NCBI GenBank assembly: GCA_903824455.1
Contig: CAIJWY010000234.1
Coordinates: 1 to 12,028 of the forward strand
Origin: an uncultured Micrococcales bacterium
Lineage (GTDB): Bacteria; Actinomycetota; Actinomycetes; Actinomycetales; Microbacteriaceae
DNA: 12,028 bases
Direction: 5' to 3'
In this document: positions 1 through 6,430 of the stretch, one piece after another
Numbering within the stretch: the stretch's first letter is position 1
How the letters are laid out: each line of letters opens with the position of its first letter
The notes under the pieces: model-generated
The model's database searches: none
Told to the model about the DNA's origin: nothing
The model's input: only the letters and a program-made list of their open reading frames with translations
Made by a program: the position numbers and the translations under genes

Positions 1-55
1 ACTACGTTGTTGATCATTGTAAAAGGGTAGCCCAAAACCTCTCAGGTTGTCTTGT

Positions 56-61
56 TACCAT
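56..61 (+). promoter_or_regulatory. Possible -10 element, leaderless promoter of the cotH-like gene
   Basis: The hexamer TACCAT ends 6 nt before the ATG at 68, which would place the transcript start at or next to the start codon. No Shine-Dalgarno sequence precedes that ATG, as expected for a leaderless mRNA. No recognisable -35 box lies at the normal distance. The match is weaker than the similarly placed hexamers before the GT2 and P450 genes. Confidence 0.3.
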
Positions 62-67
62 TGACCC

Positions 68-1309
68 ATGAAATTGAAAGGTGCGCTTTTAACTGCGCTC
101 CTACTGCTAGTGGGGCTGACCGGAATTCCGGCAGAGGCGAAACCCAACGCCAAAGATTTTTACTCCAGCAACACGGTTAGCAAAATAACCATCAGCGTCT
201 CTCAGAAGAACGTTGCCAAGTTGGCAATCAAACCGAAGGTTGCGGTCTGGGCCAAGTTTTCTATCGAAAATTCGGGGGCTGGGTTCAAGTTTTCGAACCT
301 TCCGGTGCGATTCAATCTAAAGGGAACCAGCACCCTGCGACAAAATCCGAGCCTCATCAACAACCGCCCGAGTTTGCGAGTGAAGTTCTAGCGAACCGGC
401 CCGCTGAACATCGGCTTTCTGGGAACGTTGAGTTCGCTCACTCTAAACTCGATGACTCAGGACCCTTCAAAGATTAACGAGTACTCCTCGTACCAGCTCT
501 TCAACGCGATGAATGTGCCGGCGCCTCGCGTTACCTACGCTCAGGTGACTTTGGTTGTTGATGGGAAACGTTACCAAAAAGGTCTGTTTGCGATCATCGA
601 ACCCTACGATGACCAGTTTCTGAAGCAGAGATTCAGCACCAGAACCAAACATGTTTACGAACCATGCAATCACTGGACCGACCTCACCAGAGCAGGCGCC
701 GCCAAGGGTGGCGAGAAGTGCGACACCGCAGTTTTCGAGGTGAAAGAGGGTTGGAAGAAAACCCCAAACAAAGATGATCTTCGCTTGCTGGTGAATGTTC
801 AAAAAATTGCAAATAACAAAAAATGGTGGACGGCGATGGATCGGTACACCGATCGTGACGAATTTGTTCGAATGTGGGCGGTTGAAAATTTCACCATGGC
901 CTGGGATAGCTACTCTGGTTCGATAGTCAACAATTACTACCTGCGTAGCGATCAACTTGGGGTTTTCACAATGCATCCAACCGGTGCCGATGAGTTATTC
1001 AGTTACAACTTCAAGATGGATGCACCTTCAATCGGATACCCACTTATCTATTACGACTTCCAGGTTCAAGTCAAAGGCCGTGGTTCGATGTTCGCCCGCT
1101 GTCTTCGACATAAGCCATGCTTCAACCAATACCTAGACGAACTAAAAGCCACCAAGGAAATGGCAAAGAAAATTGACCTGGCGGGCCAAATGGGAGCAAT
1201 CGCTGCCCAAATAAAAGCCCCTTCGCTTTGGGCGGTTTCGGCGGCTCAAAACTGGATCGGCGTGAAGAGCAGCGAGGTCGACGCGCTGCTTGCCAAGTAC
1301 GGTCGCTAA
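68..1309 (+). pseudogene. CotH-family surface protein, interrupted by an in-frame TAG
   Basis: CotH-type proteins are kinase-like proteins; in bacteria other than spore formers they are often secreted and found near envelope glycan genes. The frame has a signal peptide (residues 1-24, hydrophobic core followed by AEA) and then about 390 residues of CotH-like sequence. Visible motifs are NLKGTSTLRQNP, SLTLNSMTQDPSKINEY, a VPAPR segment, GLFAIIEPYDDQFL, and WDSYSGSIVNNYYLRSD followed by TGADELF, the region expected to hold a catalytic Asp. A TAG at 389-391 (codon 108) interrupts the frame. Homology resumes in the same frame immediately after it, so this is a substitution and not an indel. The downstream part could only start at weak sites such as TTG 428 and would lack the signal peptide and the first conserved block. 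It may be a recent pseudogene, a read-through gene or a base error. The 3' end overlaps the convergent MFS gene by 4 nt. Confidence 0.75.
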
Positions 1310-2526
1310 GCGTTTAGAACCGGATGGCGTTTCACAAGTGAATTCATCACGAATCCGGCTAACAGGAAAACTACTCCCATAACGGCCCAGCCAATTGCTC
1401 CAAGCCCAACCACCATGGCCGTGATGTAAAGCGGCCCAAAGGTTCCGCCTAAACCCCAACCGAGGGAATAGACGCCTTGGTATTGACCCATGTGTTTCTC
1501 AACTGCGAGTTCAAACCCAATGCTCCAGGAACCTGCTGCCGCGTAAAGCTCTCCCACAGTGTGAATCACCATTCCCACACCTAGGATCGTTGCCGACAGC
1601 CAAACGTCGAGATTGGCAGAAGTGCTGTAAACCAAGCATGAAACGAGTAGGTATGCCGTTCCGAGCCGGAACTTTTTCACTGAAACTAGTAGGTCACCCG
1701 TTCCTCGGCTTAGCCGGATTTGAAGCACAGTCACCAGCACGGTGTTAATCACAAACAAGACTGAGACCCACCACTTTGGCACGTCCGTGTAATGCAAAAT
1801 CCAGAGCGGGAGAGCAACCCCTTGAATGATGAAGTGAAGAGACACCACACCGTTCAAAATGGTTGCTGCCAAAAAGCGCCAGTCCTTGAAGGCTATTAGG
1901 TTGAACTTCTCTCCCTTTTCGGTAGTTGGAAAGACTCGCGGCAAACGAAATATGAAGGTTGCCGCCCAAAGGAACATCAGAAAATCGAGAAAGATTGCAC
2001 TCTGATACGCCAGAGGGGTGTCTATCCAAAGAGCCACTCCAGCCAACACTGTTCCGAGTGCAATTCCTAAGTTCGCCATGGCGCGCTGTGCCGCTCGAAT
2101 AGTTACCCGGTCTTCGCCAGCGCCCATCTTGGAGATAACGGTTGAGGTTGCGTTGTGACCCATGGTGCTAGCCATAAAAACCACAATGTTCACGGCGAAC
2201 AAAGACCAGAAATCGCGCACAAACATTAATGGAAGAAGTGCAAAAGCTTCAATCACGTGTGCCGCCAATAACACTCGCTTGGCACCGAATCGGTCTGCGA
2301 TCATTCCCGATGGCACCGCAAACAAAAGTGAAATAAGCCCACCCGCGCCAAGCGCTAACGAAACTTCAAATGGGCTGAGGCCAACAACCTGCGTTATGTA
2401 AATAACCTCGATGGTCATAAACAAACCATTGCCAATGCGACTAATCAGGGTTTGCCAGGATATCGCCCTGACCGCAGGGTCGTTTCTGAGAAGCCCTAAA
2501 CCAAGCTTTAAGAGGATGAAACGCAC
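1306..2526 (-). CDS. MFS transporter, last gene of the arabinose-lipid operon
   Basis: This is a 406-residue integral membrane protein with about 12 hydrophobic segments, the normal size for a major facilitator superfamily permease. The MFS motif A is clear at residues 74-84 (GMIADRFGAKR), in the loop between TM2 and TM3. The substrate cannot be read from the sequence; the protein resembles drug or metabolite exporters. The start is GTG at 2524-2526: an in-frame TAG lies 12 nt upstream and no earlier start is possible. The gene follows the metallophosphoesterase by 23 nt on the same strand and is probably co-transcribed with it. Its position after the DPA synthesis genes makes transport of an envelope precursor conceivable, but that is inference; an unrelated exporter is equally possible. 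Its stop codon overlaps the stop of the convergent cotH-like frame. Confidence 0.9.
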   Translation of the reverse strand: MRFILLKLGLGLLRNDPAVRAISWQTLISRIGNGLFMTIEVIYITQVVGLSPFEVSLALGAGGLISLLFAVPSGMIADRFGAKRVLLAAHVIEAFALLPLMFVRDFWSLFAVNIVVFMASTMGHNATSTVISKMGAGEDRVTIRAAQRAMANLGIALGTVLAGVALWIDTPLAYQSAIFLDFLMFLWAATFIFRLPRVFPTTEKGEKFNLIAFKDWRFLAATILNGVVSLHFIIQGVALPLWILHYTDVPKWWVSVLFVINTVLVTVLQIRLSRGTGDLLVSVKKFRLGTAYLLVSCLVYSTSANLDVWLSATILGVGMVIHTVGELYAAAGSWSIGFELAVEKHMGQYQGVYSLGWGLGGTFGPLYITAMVVGLGAIGWAVMGVVFLLAGFVMNSLVKRHPVLNA

Positions 2527-2549
2527 GTAAAGAGCCTAGTGGTCATTAG

Positions 2550-3398
2550 CTAGCGACTGAGGCTGAAGGTGTCTAACGTCCTCCCCGACATCGACCTAAA
2601 AACTCCTCGCACCTCGTGGTCGGTTGGATACAGGAACAGTGCGCCGTAGCTTTTGTCTAAGCAAATCCGGCTGCCTCCCACTCTTTTTTTGCACTTGTAT
2701 AAAGGTGCACCGCCCACGCCATCGACCACGAATGTGGTTCCACCTCGAGCAATTCGCTCGTAAGTGTGGTCGTGCCCGCTCAACACGAGATTTGCCCCGA
2801 GCGAACCGAAATCCCACTGGTAGAGCTTGGTCGAACCGTGCTTTGAAGATGAGAAAGGCGGGTGATGCAAAACCACCACCTTGAAATCAGCTTTCGAGTT
2901 GAGTAGTTCTAGTTTCAGCCATGCCTTTTGAGCTCTTCGAGCAGGGGTTGATTTCAGACCCATTGTGCTGTCTAGGATAAAAAAATCAATGCCCGACTTA
3001 GCTGAATAGACGTAATTGCGTGTTCGGTAGGTTGTGCCAAAGTAGCGATCAAAGTATCTAATGCCGTACTCGTAGTCATGATTTCCCACAGCAGCCACTA
3101 CCGTCTGTGGATAGTAGTTGCCAACCAATCGTTGATAACCGAATTGCTTCTTGTATCTGTTATCCCCAACCGTCAACACAAAGTCCGGGTCAAACTGAGC
3201 CACCAGGTTAGACACCGCCCGCTGTTTTCTGCTGGCCACCCCGAAATCTCCGACTACGGCAATGACATCTTCAACGGTTTCCGACGTATCGCTAGGCGAA
3301 TTCTGTGAGGGCTTGCCAGATTCGCTCGTGCAAGAACTGAAAGCTAAGGTCATCGCCAGCAGTGCAGCAACAACAGTCACTCCGTGAAATTTTTTCAT
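2550..3398 (-). CDS. Secreted calcineurin-like metallophosphoesterase (purple acid phosphatase-like)
   Basis: The 282-residue protein has an N-terminal signal sequence with a Cys at residue 23 in a lipobox-like FSSC context, so it is probably an exported lipoprotein; Phe at -3 makes the lipobox imperfect. A Ser/Thr/Glu-rich linker (about 24-43) follows. The catalytic domain carries the full two-metal set: GDFG (D51), GDNR (D79, N80), GNHDYE (N106, H107, D108), LHHPPF (H178, H179) and GHDHTYER (208-215). The last motif is characteristic of purple acid phosphatase and alkaline phosphatase-like members. Cleavage of a phosphomonoester outside the membrane is the expected activity; the substrate is unknown. 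It starts at ATG 3396-3398, 3 nt after the stop of the dprE2-like gene, so it is translated from the same operon. This suggests a role in arabinose-lipid or phosphate metabolism, but a general phosphatase is also possible. Confidence 0.9.
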   Translation of the reverse strand: MKKFHGVTVVAALLAMTLAFSSCTSESGKPSQNSPSDTSETVEDVIAVVGDFGVASRKQRAVSNLVAQFDPDFVLTVGDNRYKKQFGYQRLVGNYYPQTVVAAVGNHDYEYGIRYFDRYFGTTYRTRNYVYSAKSGIDFFILDSTMGLKSTPARRAQKAWLKLELLNSKADFKVVVLHHPPFSSSKHGSTKLYQWDFGSLGANLVLSGHDHTYERIARGGTTFVVDGVGGAPLYKCKKRVGGSRICLDKSYGALFLYPTDHEVRGVFRSMSGRTLDTFSLSR

Positions 3399-3401
3399 TG
3401 T

Positions 3402-4130
3402 TCAAAACTTTAGTTTCTTGAAAATCACAAAGGGGATAAGACGCACCACAAGCATTACCAATCGCCAAACTCGAGGCGCATAAATTACTCGACTTTTTTT
3501 GGCTAGGCCTTCGCTAATTAACTTAGCCACAGCTTTCGGGTCTGCAAATCTTCCTTTGTGACCTCGAGTCATCGGCGTCTCTGTGGGTCCTGGCTTTATC
3601 AGGCAAATTGAAACTCCGCTTCCGGCCACTCGCTGCTGAAGTCCTTCAACGAAAACCTCTATCAACCCCTTCGACGACCCGTAGGCATAGTTGTATGCAC
3701 GACCGCGATCACCAGCAACTGAGCCGATTACTCCAATAGTTCCGTGATTGGCTTTTAGCGCTTTTTGAGTGCATCCTTGAGCGAACAAGGCCACCGAAAC
3801 AGCATTGAGCTGAAGTTCGGCTGCCAAATATCCCAAATCTCGTGAAGCCATAATTTGTGAAGTTCCTGAACCCTGCGCGATTAGAACCAAGTCAACGCGC
3901 TTTTGGAAAAGTGAATCCAGAAGGTCTTGTATTTGAGCCGGCGCCATGAAGTCTAAAACTTCGCCTACGAAAGTAGACATTGGAAATCTAATCGAGAGAT
4001 CTGAGACCGTGGATTGAATTCGGGAATGATCTCGGCCAACCAGAACAAATTCATGGTTTGCTCGATTCGCCCAATTCTCGACGCAGCATTTTGCCAAAAC
4101 CGAAGTAGCTGAGATAACAATGATTCGCAT
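3402..4130 (-). CDS. dprE2: DprE2-like SDR, decaprenylphosphoryl-2-keto-ribose reductase
   Basis: In mycobacteria DprE2 is the NADH-dependent partner of DprE1. It reduces the 2-keto intermediate to decaprenylphosphoryl-arabinose at the cytoplasmic membrane. This 242-residue short-chain dehydrogenase has the catalytic residues N109, S137, Y150 and K154 (YGSSK), plus the PG motif at 180-181. The GSVAGDRGRAYNYAYGSSK segment and the C-terminal APRVWRLVMLVVRLIPFVIF segment closely resemble what I remember of mycobacterial DprE2, which supports this assignment over a generic SDR. The nucleotide-binding loop reads SATSVLAK (7-14), so the usual glycines are replaced, which is unusual. ATG 4128-4130 is preceded by AGGCGG about 6 nt upstream, partly inside the stop codon region of the dprE1-like gene (9-nt gap). 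The gene is translationally linked to its neighbours on both sides. Confidence 0.88.
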   Translation of the reverse strand: MRIIVISATSVLAKCCVENWANRANHEFVLVGRDHSRIQSTVSDLSIRFPMSTFVGEVLDFMAPAQIQDLLDSLFQKRVDLVLIAQGSGTSQIMASRDLGYLAAELQLNAVSVALFAQGCTQKALKANHGTIGVIGSVAGDRGRAYNYAYGSSKGLIEVFVEGLQQRVAGSGVSICLIKPGPTETPMTRGHKGRFADPKAVAKLISEGLAKKSRVIYAPRVWRLVMLVVRLIPFVIFKKLKF

Positions 4131-4139
4131 GATTGCCGC

Positions 4140-5435
4140 CTAGTCAATCACGCGACGAGAAAAATCTGAGGCAAAAGCAGGGTCGCGTTGTAGCAAAAAT
4201 CTCGGTAACTCTGGGAATCCCGCTTTGAACATTGAGCGCGACATTCGAGCGTCCTTGCTCGGGTTCAATGCGCCACCAGCCTCGGCAACGATTCGATCCA
4301 AGCTTTCCATTAGTGCCAGAGTTGACTCACCGCGGTTGGGGAAATCCAAAGCGAGCGTGACCCCGTGCCGAGCAAATGAAAGTAGGCCGGCTGGTTCACG
4401 GTCGGCAAAAGTTTTTAGTACCGCGAGAAAGGAACCCTGGCCTGATTTACGAATGACTTTTAACATCTCCGAGGTGGCGCTCTGAGCGGTTTTCATAGGG
4501 ATAACCGATTGATACTGAAAGAATCCGCGAGGCCCGTAGATTCGATTCCAGTTCTTTACTCCATCTAGCGGGTAGTAGAACTCTTGGTAATGCATTCTCC
4601 GTTTACCGGCGCCGGATTTCTGAAGTTCGAAGTAGGCGCTATTGAATAGGTCCAAACTCACCCGGTTCACAAGTGAAAATGGCGGAGTAATCGGCAGATT
4701 AACGCTCTTGCGAGTCTTTTTTTCGGTCAAATCCAATTGGTCTAGCGACTGGTTGCCGCGTGTGAAAGAACCTCTGCCTGCCTTACGGGTAGAACAATCA
4801 AACCACCCAACACTCGCTTGCCAGCCCTGGGAGTCAGTTTCCTGAGACAGTTTGAAGAAATCCTCTAGAGATTCAAATGGAATCGTCTCGGTGTCAAAGA
4901 ATGGTCCAGCCGCCGGTTTTAGCGAAATGGTGGCCTGCACAATAAAGCCAGTGAGCCCAAGCCCGCCAATAGTTGCACGGAACAATTCAGGGTTTTTAGA
5001 AGGTGAGCAAAAATGCAAACTGCCATCGGACCTGGCAACGGTGAGGTTCAAAACGTGCTCTCCAAAAGTGCCAGCCAAATGGTGATCTTTCCCATGAACG
5101 TCATTTGCAATTGCACCAGCCACAGTAATCCACGATGTTCCCGGGGTGACCGGCAACATCCAGCCGCGCTCAACAAAGGTCTCTTGGATATCGTGTAGCA
5201 ATACGCCCGGTTCACATACCAATACGCCAAGCTCCGCATCGAAGGAAATCATTCGGTTCAAGCCGAGCGAACTAACTATCGTGCCAGCGGCATTGCTCGC
5301 GATGTCGCCATAACTCTTGCTCATGCCGGTGGCCAGAATCGAGCCGCCGGAAAGAAACTTCGGCACCTCCTCGGCCCAATTCGGGAATTTCTCGTCGGCT
5401 GGGGTAGAAAGATATCCCCCGAACGAAACTGTCAT
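4140..5435 (-). CDS. dprE1: DprE1-like FAD-dependent decaprenylphosphoryl-ribose 2'-oxidase
   Basis: DprE1 oxidises the 2'-hydroxyl of decaprenylphosphoryl-ribose, the first half of the epimerisation that yields decaprenylphosphoryl-arabinose. This 431-residue protein has a VAO-type FAD domain: GMSKSYGD (Y42), PVTPGTSWITVAGAIANDVHGKDHH (H114; last 8 residues NDVHGKDHH region) and GGLGLTG. The substrate domain has FYYPLDG, IYGPRGFFQYQSVIP, LKTF (K341) and SKDAR (K394, matching catalytic Lys418 of the tuberculosis enzyme). I chose ATG 5433-5435: it forms a 4-nt ATGA overlap with the ubiA stop and has a GGGATGG ribosome-binding stretch just upstream. The frame stays open to 5606, but those 57 extra codons overlap ubiA and look non-homologous (Cys-rich). 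ATG 5444 is a possible alternative. The residue at the benzothiazinone target Cys387 position is Ala362 here. It is followed by the dprE2-like gene after 9 nt. Confidence 0.92.
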   Translation of the reverse strand: MTVSFGGYLSTPADEKFPNWAEEVPKFLSGGSILATGMSKSYGDIASNAAGTIVSSLGLNRMISFDAELGVLVCEPGVLLHDIQETFVERGWMLPVTPGTSWITVAGAIANDVHGKDHHLAGTFGEHVLNLTVARSDGSLHFCSPSKNPELFRATIGGLGLTGFIVQATISLKPAAGPFFDTETIPFESLEDFFKLSQETDSQGWQASVGWFDCSTRKAGRGSFTRGNQSLDQLDLTEKKTRKSVNLPITPPFSLVNRVSLDLFNSAYFELQKSGAGKRRMHYQEFYYPLDGVKNWNRIYGPRGFFQYQSVIPMKTAQSATSEMLKVIRKSGQGSFLAVLKTFADREPAGLLSFARHGVTLALDFPNRGESTLALMESLDRIVAEAGGALNPSKDARMSRSMFKAGFPELPRFLLQRDPAFASDFSRRVID

Positions 5436-6325
5436 ACAGGCCATCCCATGTGAGCCAAAACCAGAATTACAGCACTGGCAGCAACAGCTAGCAAACTTGG
5501 GAAATCCTTGAAGAGAAAAAGAATTGGGTCTTGATTCATCTGACCCCGGTGCGCCTTGAACCAAAGTCTGCCAATTAGATACATCAGGAAAGGAATAGCC
5601 AACCAAGCAACTTCAGGCGCTTCATAGAAATTTCGAATTGCCGAACTGTCCAAGTAAAGGGCAGACACCAGAACCGACATTCCCGCTGCCGCCGAACCGA
5701 AAGTGAGGATTACTGGCATATCGGAAACCGCATATCCTCGGCCAGGCGCAACTTCAAGGCCTTGTGATCGAGCCGACTCGAGTTCTGCGTAGCGCTTTAC
5801 CCATGCCACCGAAAGGAAAAAGAAGATCGAAAAAGTCAGAAGCCAGAACGATGGCTCGATGTTGGTGGCTACTCCTCCGGCAATTATCCTGAGCGTGTAG
5901 AGACTTGCCAACATAAGACAGTCGATAAGAGTTATTCGCTTCAACCAAAGCGAGTACAGCACGGTCATAACCAGGTAGGTCAGGAGAATAAGAAAGAATT
6001 CTGGCCCAGCCAGAAAACCAACCAGCAATCCCGCCAGCAACAATAGAGCCGAGATTAGCAGGGCTGCGGACACAGAAACTTGCCCAGAAGCCAAAGGTCT
6101 GTTTTTCTTGATTTCGTGGATTCGATCGTTCTTTAAGTCGATGTAGTCATTGAAGATGTATGACGCCGACGCAATCAGGCTGAATGAAATAAACGAGAGA
6201 ACAAGTTGAGACCAGACCCCTGGTTCGAAAAATGTGAACGACGCAATTGCAGGGACGGCCAGCAGTAAGTTCTTAGTCCACTGATGTGGTCGTAATTCTC
6301 GCATCCAAGGGGCCAACTTAGTCAT
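5432..6325 (-). CDS. ubiA: UbiA-family decaprenyl-phosphate phosphoribosyltransferase (DPPR synthase)
   Basis: This integral membrane prenyltransferase of 297 residues is close in length to mycobacterial Rv3806c, which joins PRPP to decaprenyl phosphate to make decaprenylphosphoryl-5-phosphoribose. The first Asp-rich motif is at 59-77: N59, D60, D63, D67, then K74 and R76-P77. The second conserved block, 124-151, includes Y124, K129, D135, R146 and the following glycines. VKRYAEL (176-182) and HRGQMNQDP (259-267) match features of DPPR synthases and not of quinone-type UbiA proteins. About nine hydrophobic segments are visible. It is the first gene of the five-gene operon, and the downstream dprE1/dprE2 pair fixes the pathway. 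The ATG at 6323-6325 has no Shine-Dalgarno sequence but lies 8 nt after a TACACT hexamer, which suggests an almost leaderless transcript. The polyprenyl chain length cannot be read from the sequence. Confidence 0.92.
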   Translation of the reverse strand: MTKLAPWMRELRPHQWTKNLLLAVPAIASFTFFEPGVWSQLVLSFISFSLIASASYIFNDYIDLKNDRIHEIKKNRPLASGQVSVSAALLISALLLLAGLLVGFLAGPEFFLILLTYLVMTVLYSLWLKRITLIDCLMLASLYTLRIIAGGVATNIEPSFWLLTFSIFFFLSVAWVKRYAELESARSQGLEVAPGRGYAVSDMPVILTFGSAAAGMSVLVSALYLDSSAIRNFYEAPEVAWLAIPFLMYLIGRLWFKAHRGQMNQDPILFLFKDFPSLLAVAASAVILVLAHMGWPV

Positions 6326-6333
6326 TTGGTGAA

Positions 6334-6339
6334 AGTGTA
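6334..6339 (-). promoter_or_regulatory. Putative -10 element of the ubiA-dprE1-dprE2 operon
   Basis: On the minus strand the hexamer TACACT ends 8 nt before the ubiA ATG. A start of transcription 6-7 nt downstream would leave a leader of only about 1-3 nt. The absence of a Shine-Dalgarno sequence before ubiA fits. No convincing -35 box is seen. It lies in the 105-nt divergent region shared with the promoter of the large glycosyltransferase gene. Confidence 0.45.
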
Positions 6340-6370
6340 CCCCAGTGAATCGGGTCCTCTTCCTAGCCTT

Positions 6371-6400
6371 TTGATGGGCCGACTTCGGCTAGCCTATTAG
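6371..6400 (+). promoter_or_regulatory. Putative promoter of the PPT-GT8 fusion gene
   Basis: A -35-like TTGATG (6371-6376) and a -10-like TATTAG (6395-6400) are separated by 18 nt, giving an expected transcript start near 6407. The spacer holds a short perfect inverted repeat (6378-6389). CTAGCCT occurs at 6363-6369 and again at 6389-6395. Unlike the other promoters in the window, it leaves a leader of about 24 nt with a strong ribosome-binding site. Confidence 0.45.
6378..6389. repeat. Inverted repeat in the spacer of the PPT-GT8 promoter
   Basis: GCCGA and TCGGC flank a 2-nt centre and form a perfect 5-bp inverted repeat between the -35-like and -10-like hexamers. The position would suit a repressor or activator site acting on the divergent region, but the repeat is short and could occur by chance. 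Confidence 0.25.
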
Positions 6401-6416
6401 AGGCACAAAATCCCAA

Positions 6417-6422
6417 AAGGAG
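6417..6422 (+). promoter_or_regulatory. Ribosome-binding site fixing a TTG start
   Basis: AAGGAG lies 8 nt before TTG 6431-6433, an ideal spacing. The next ATG in frame (6443) would be 20 nt away. This favours the TTG as the real start of the 852-residue protein. Confidence 0.7.
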
Positions 6423-6430
6423 AATAGACG

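Noticed and set aside
467..976. A 169-codon open frame on the minus strand
   Set aside because: It is fully antisense to the CotH-like sequence, has no recognisable domain and no promoter or ribosome-binding site, so it is a shadow frame.
428..1309. An independent gene starting at TTG 428
   Set aside because: The frame continues the CotH homology from upstream of the TAG. A separate start here would lack the signal peptide and the first conserved block, and no strong ribosome-binding site is present. It was treated as the 3' part of an interrupted gene.
5436..5606. N-terminal extension of the DprE1-like protein
   Set aside because: It overlaps ubiA in another frame, contains an unusual CCCQCC stretch, and is not needed for the FAD fold. 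The coupled ATG at 5435 is better.
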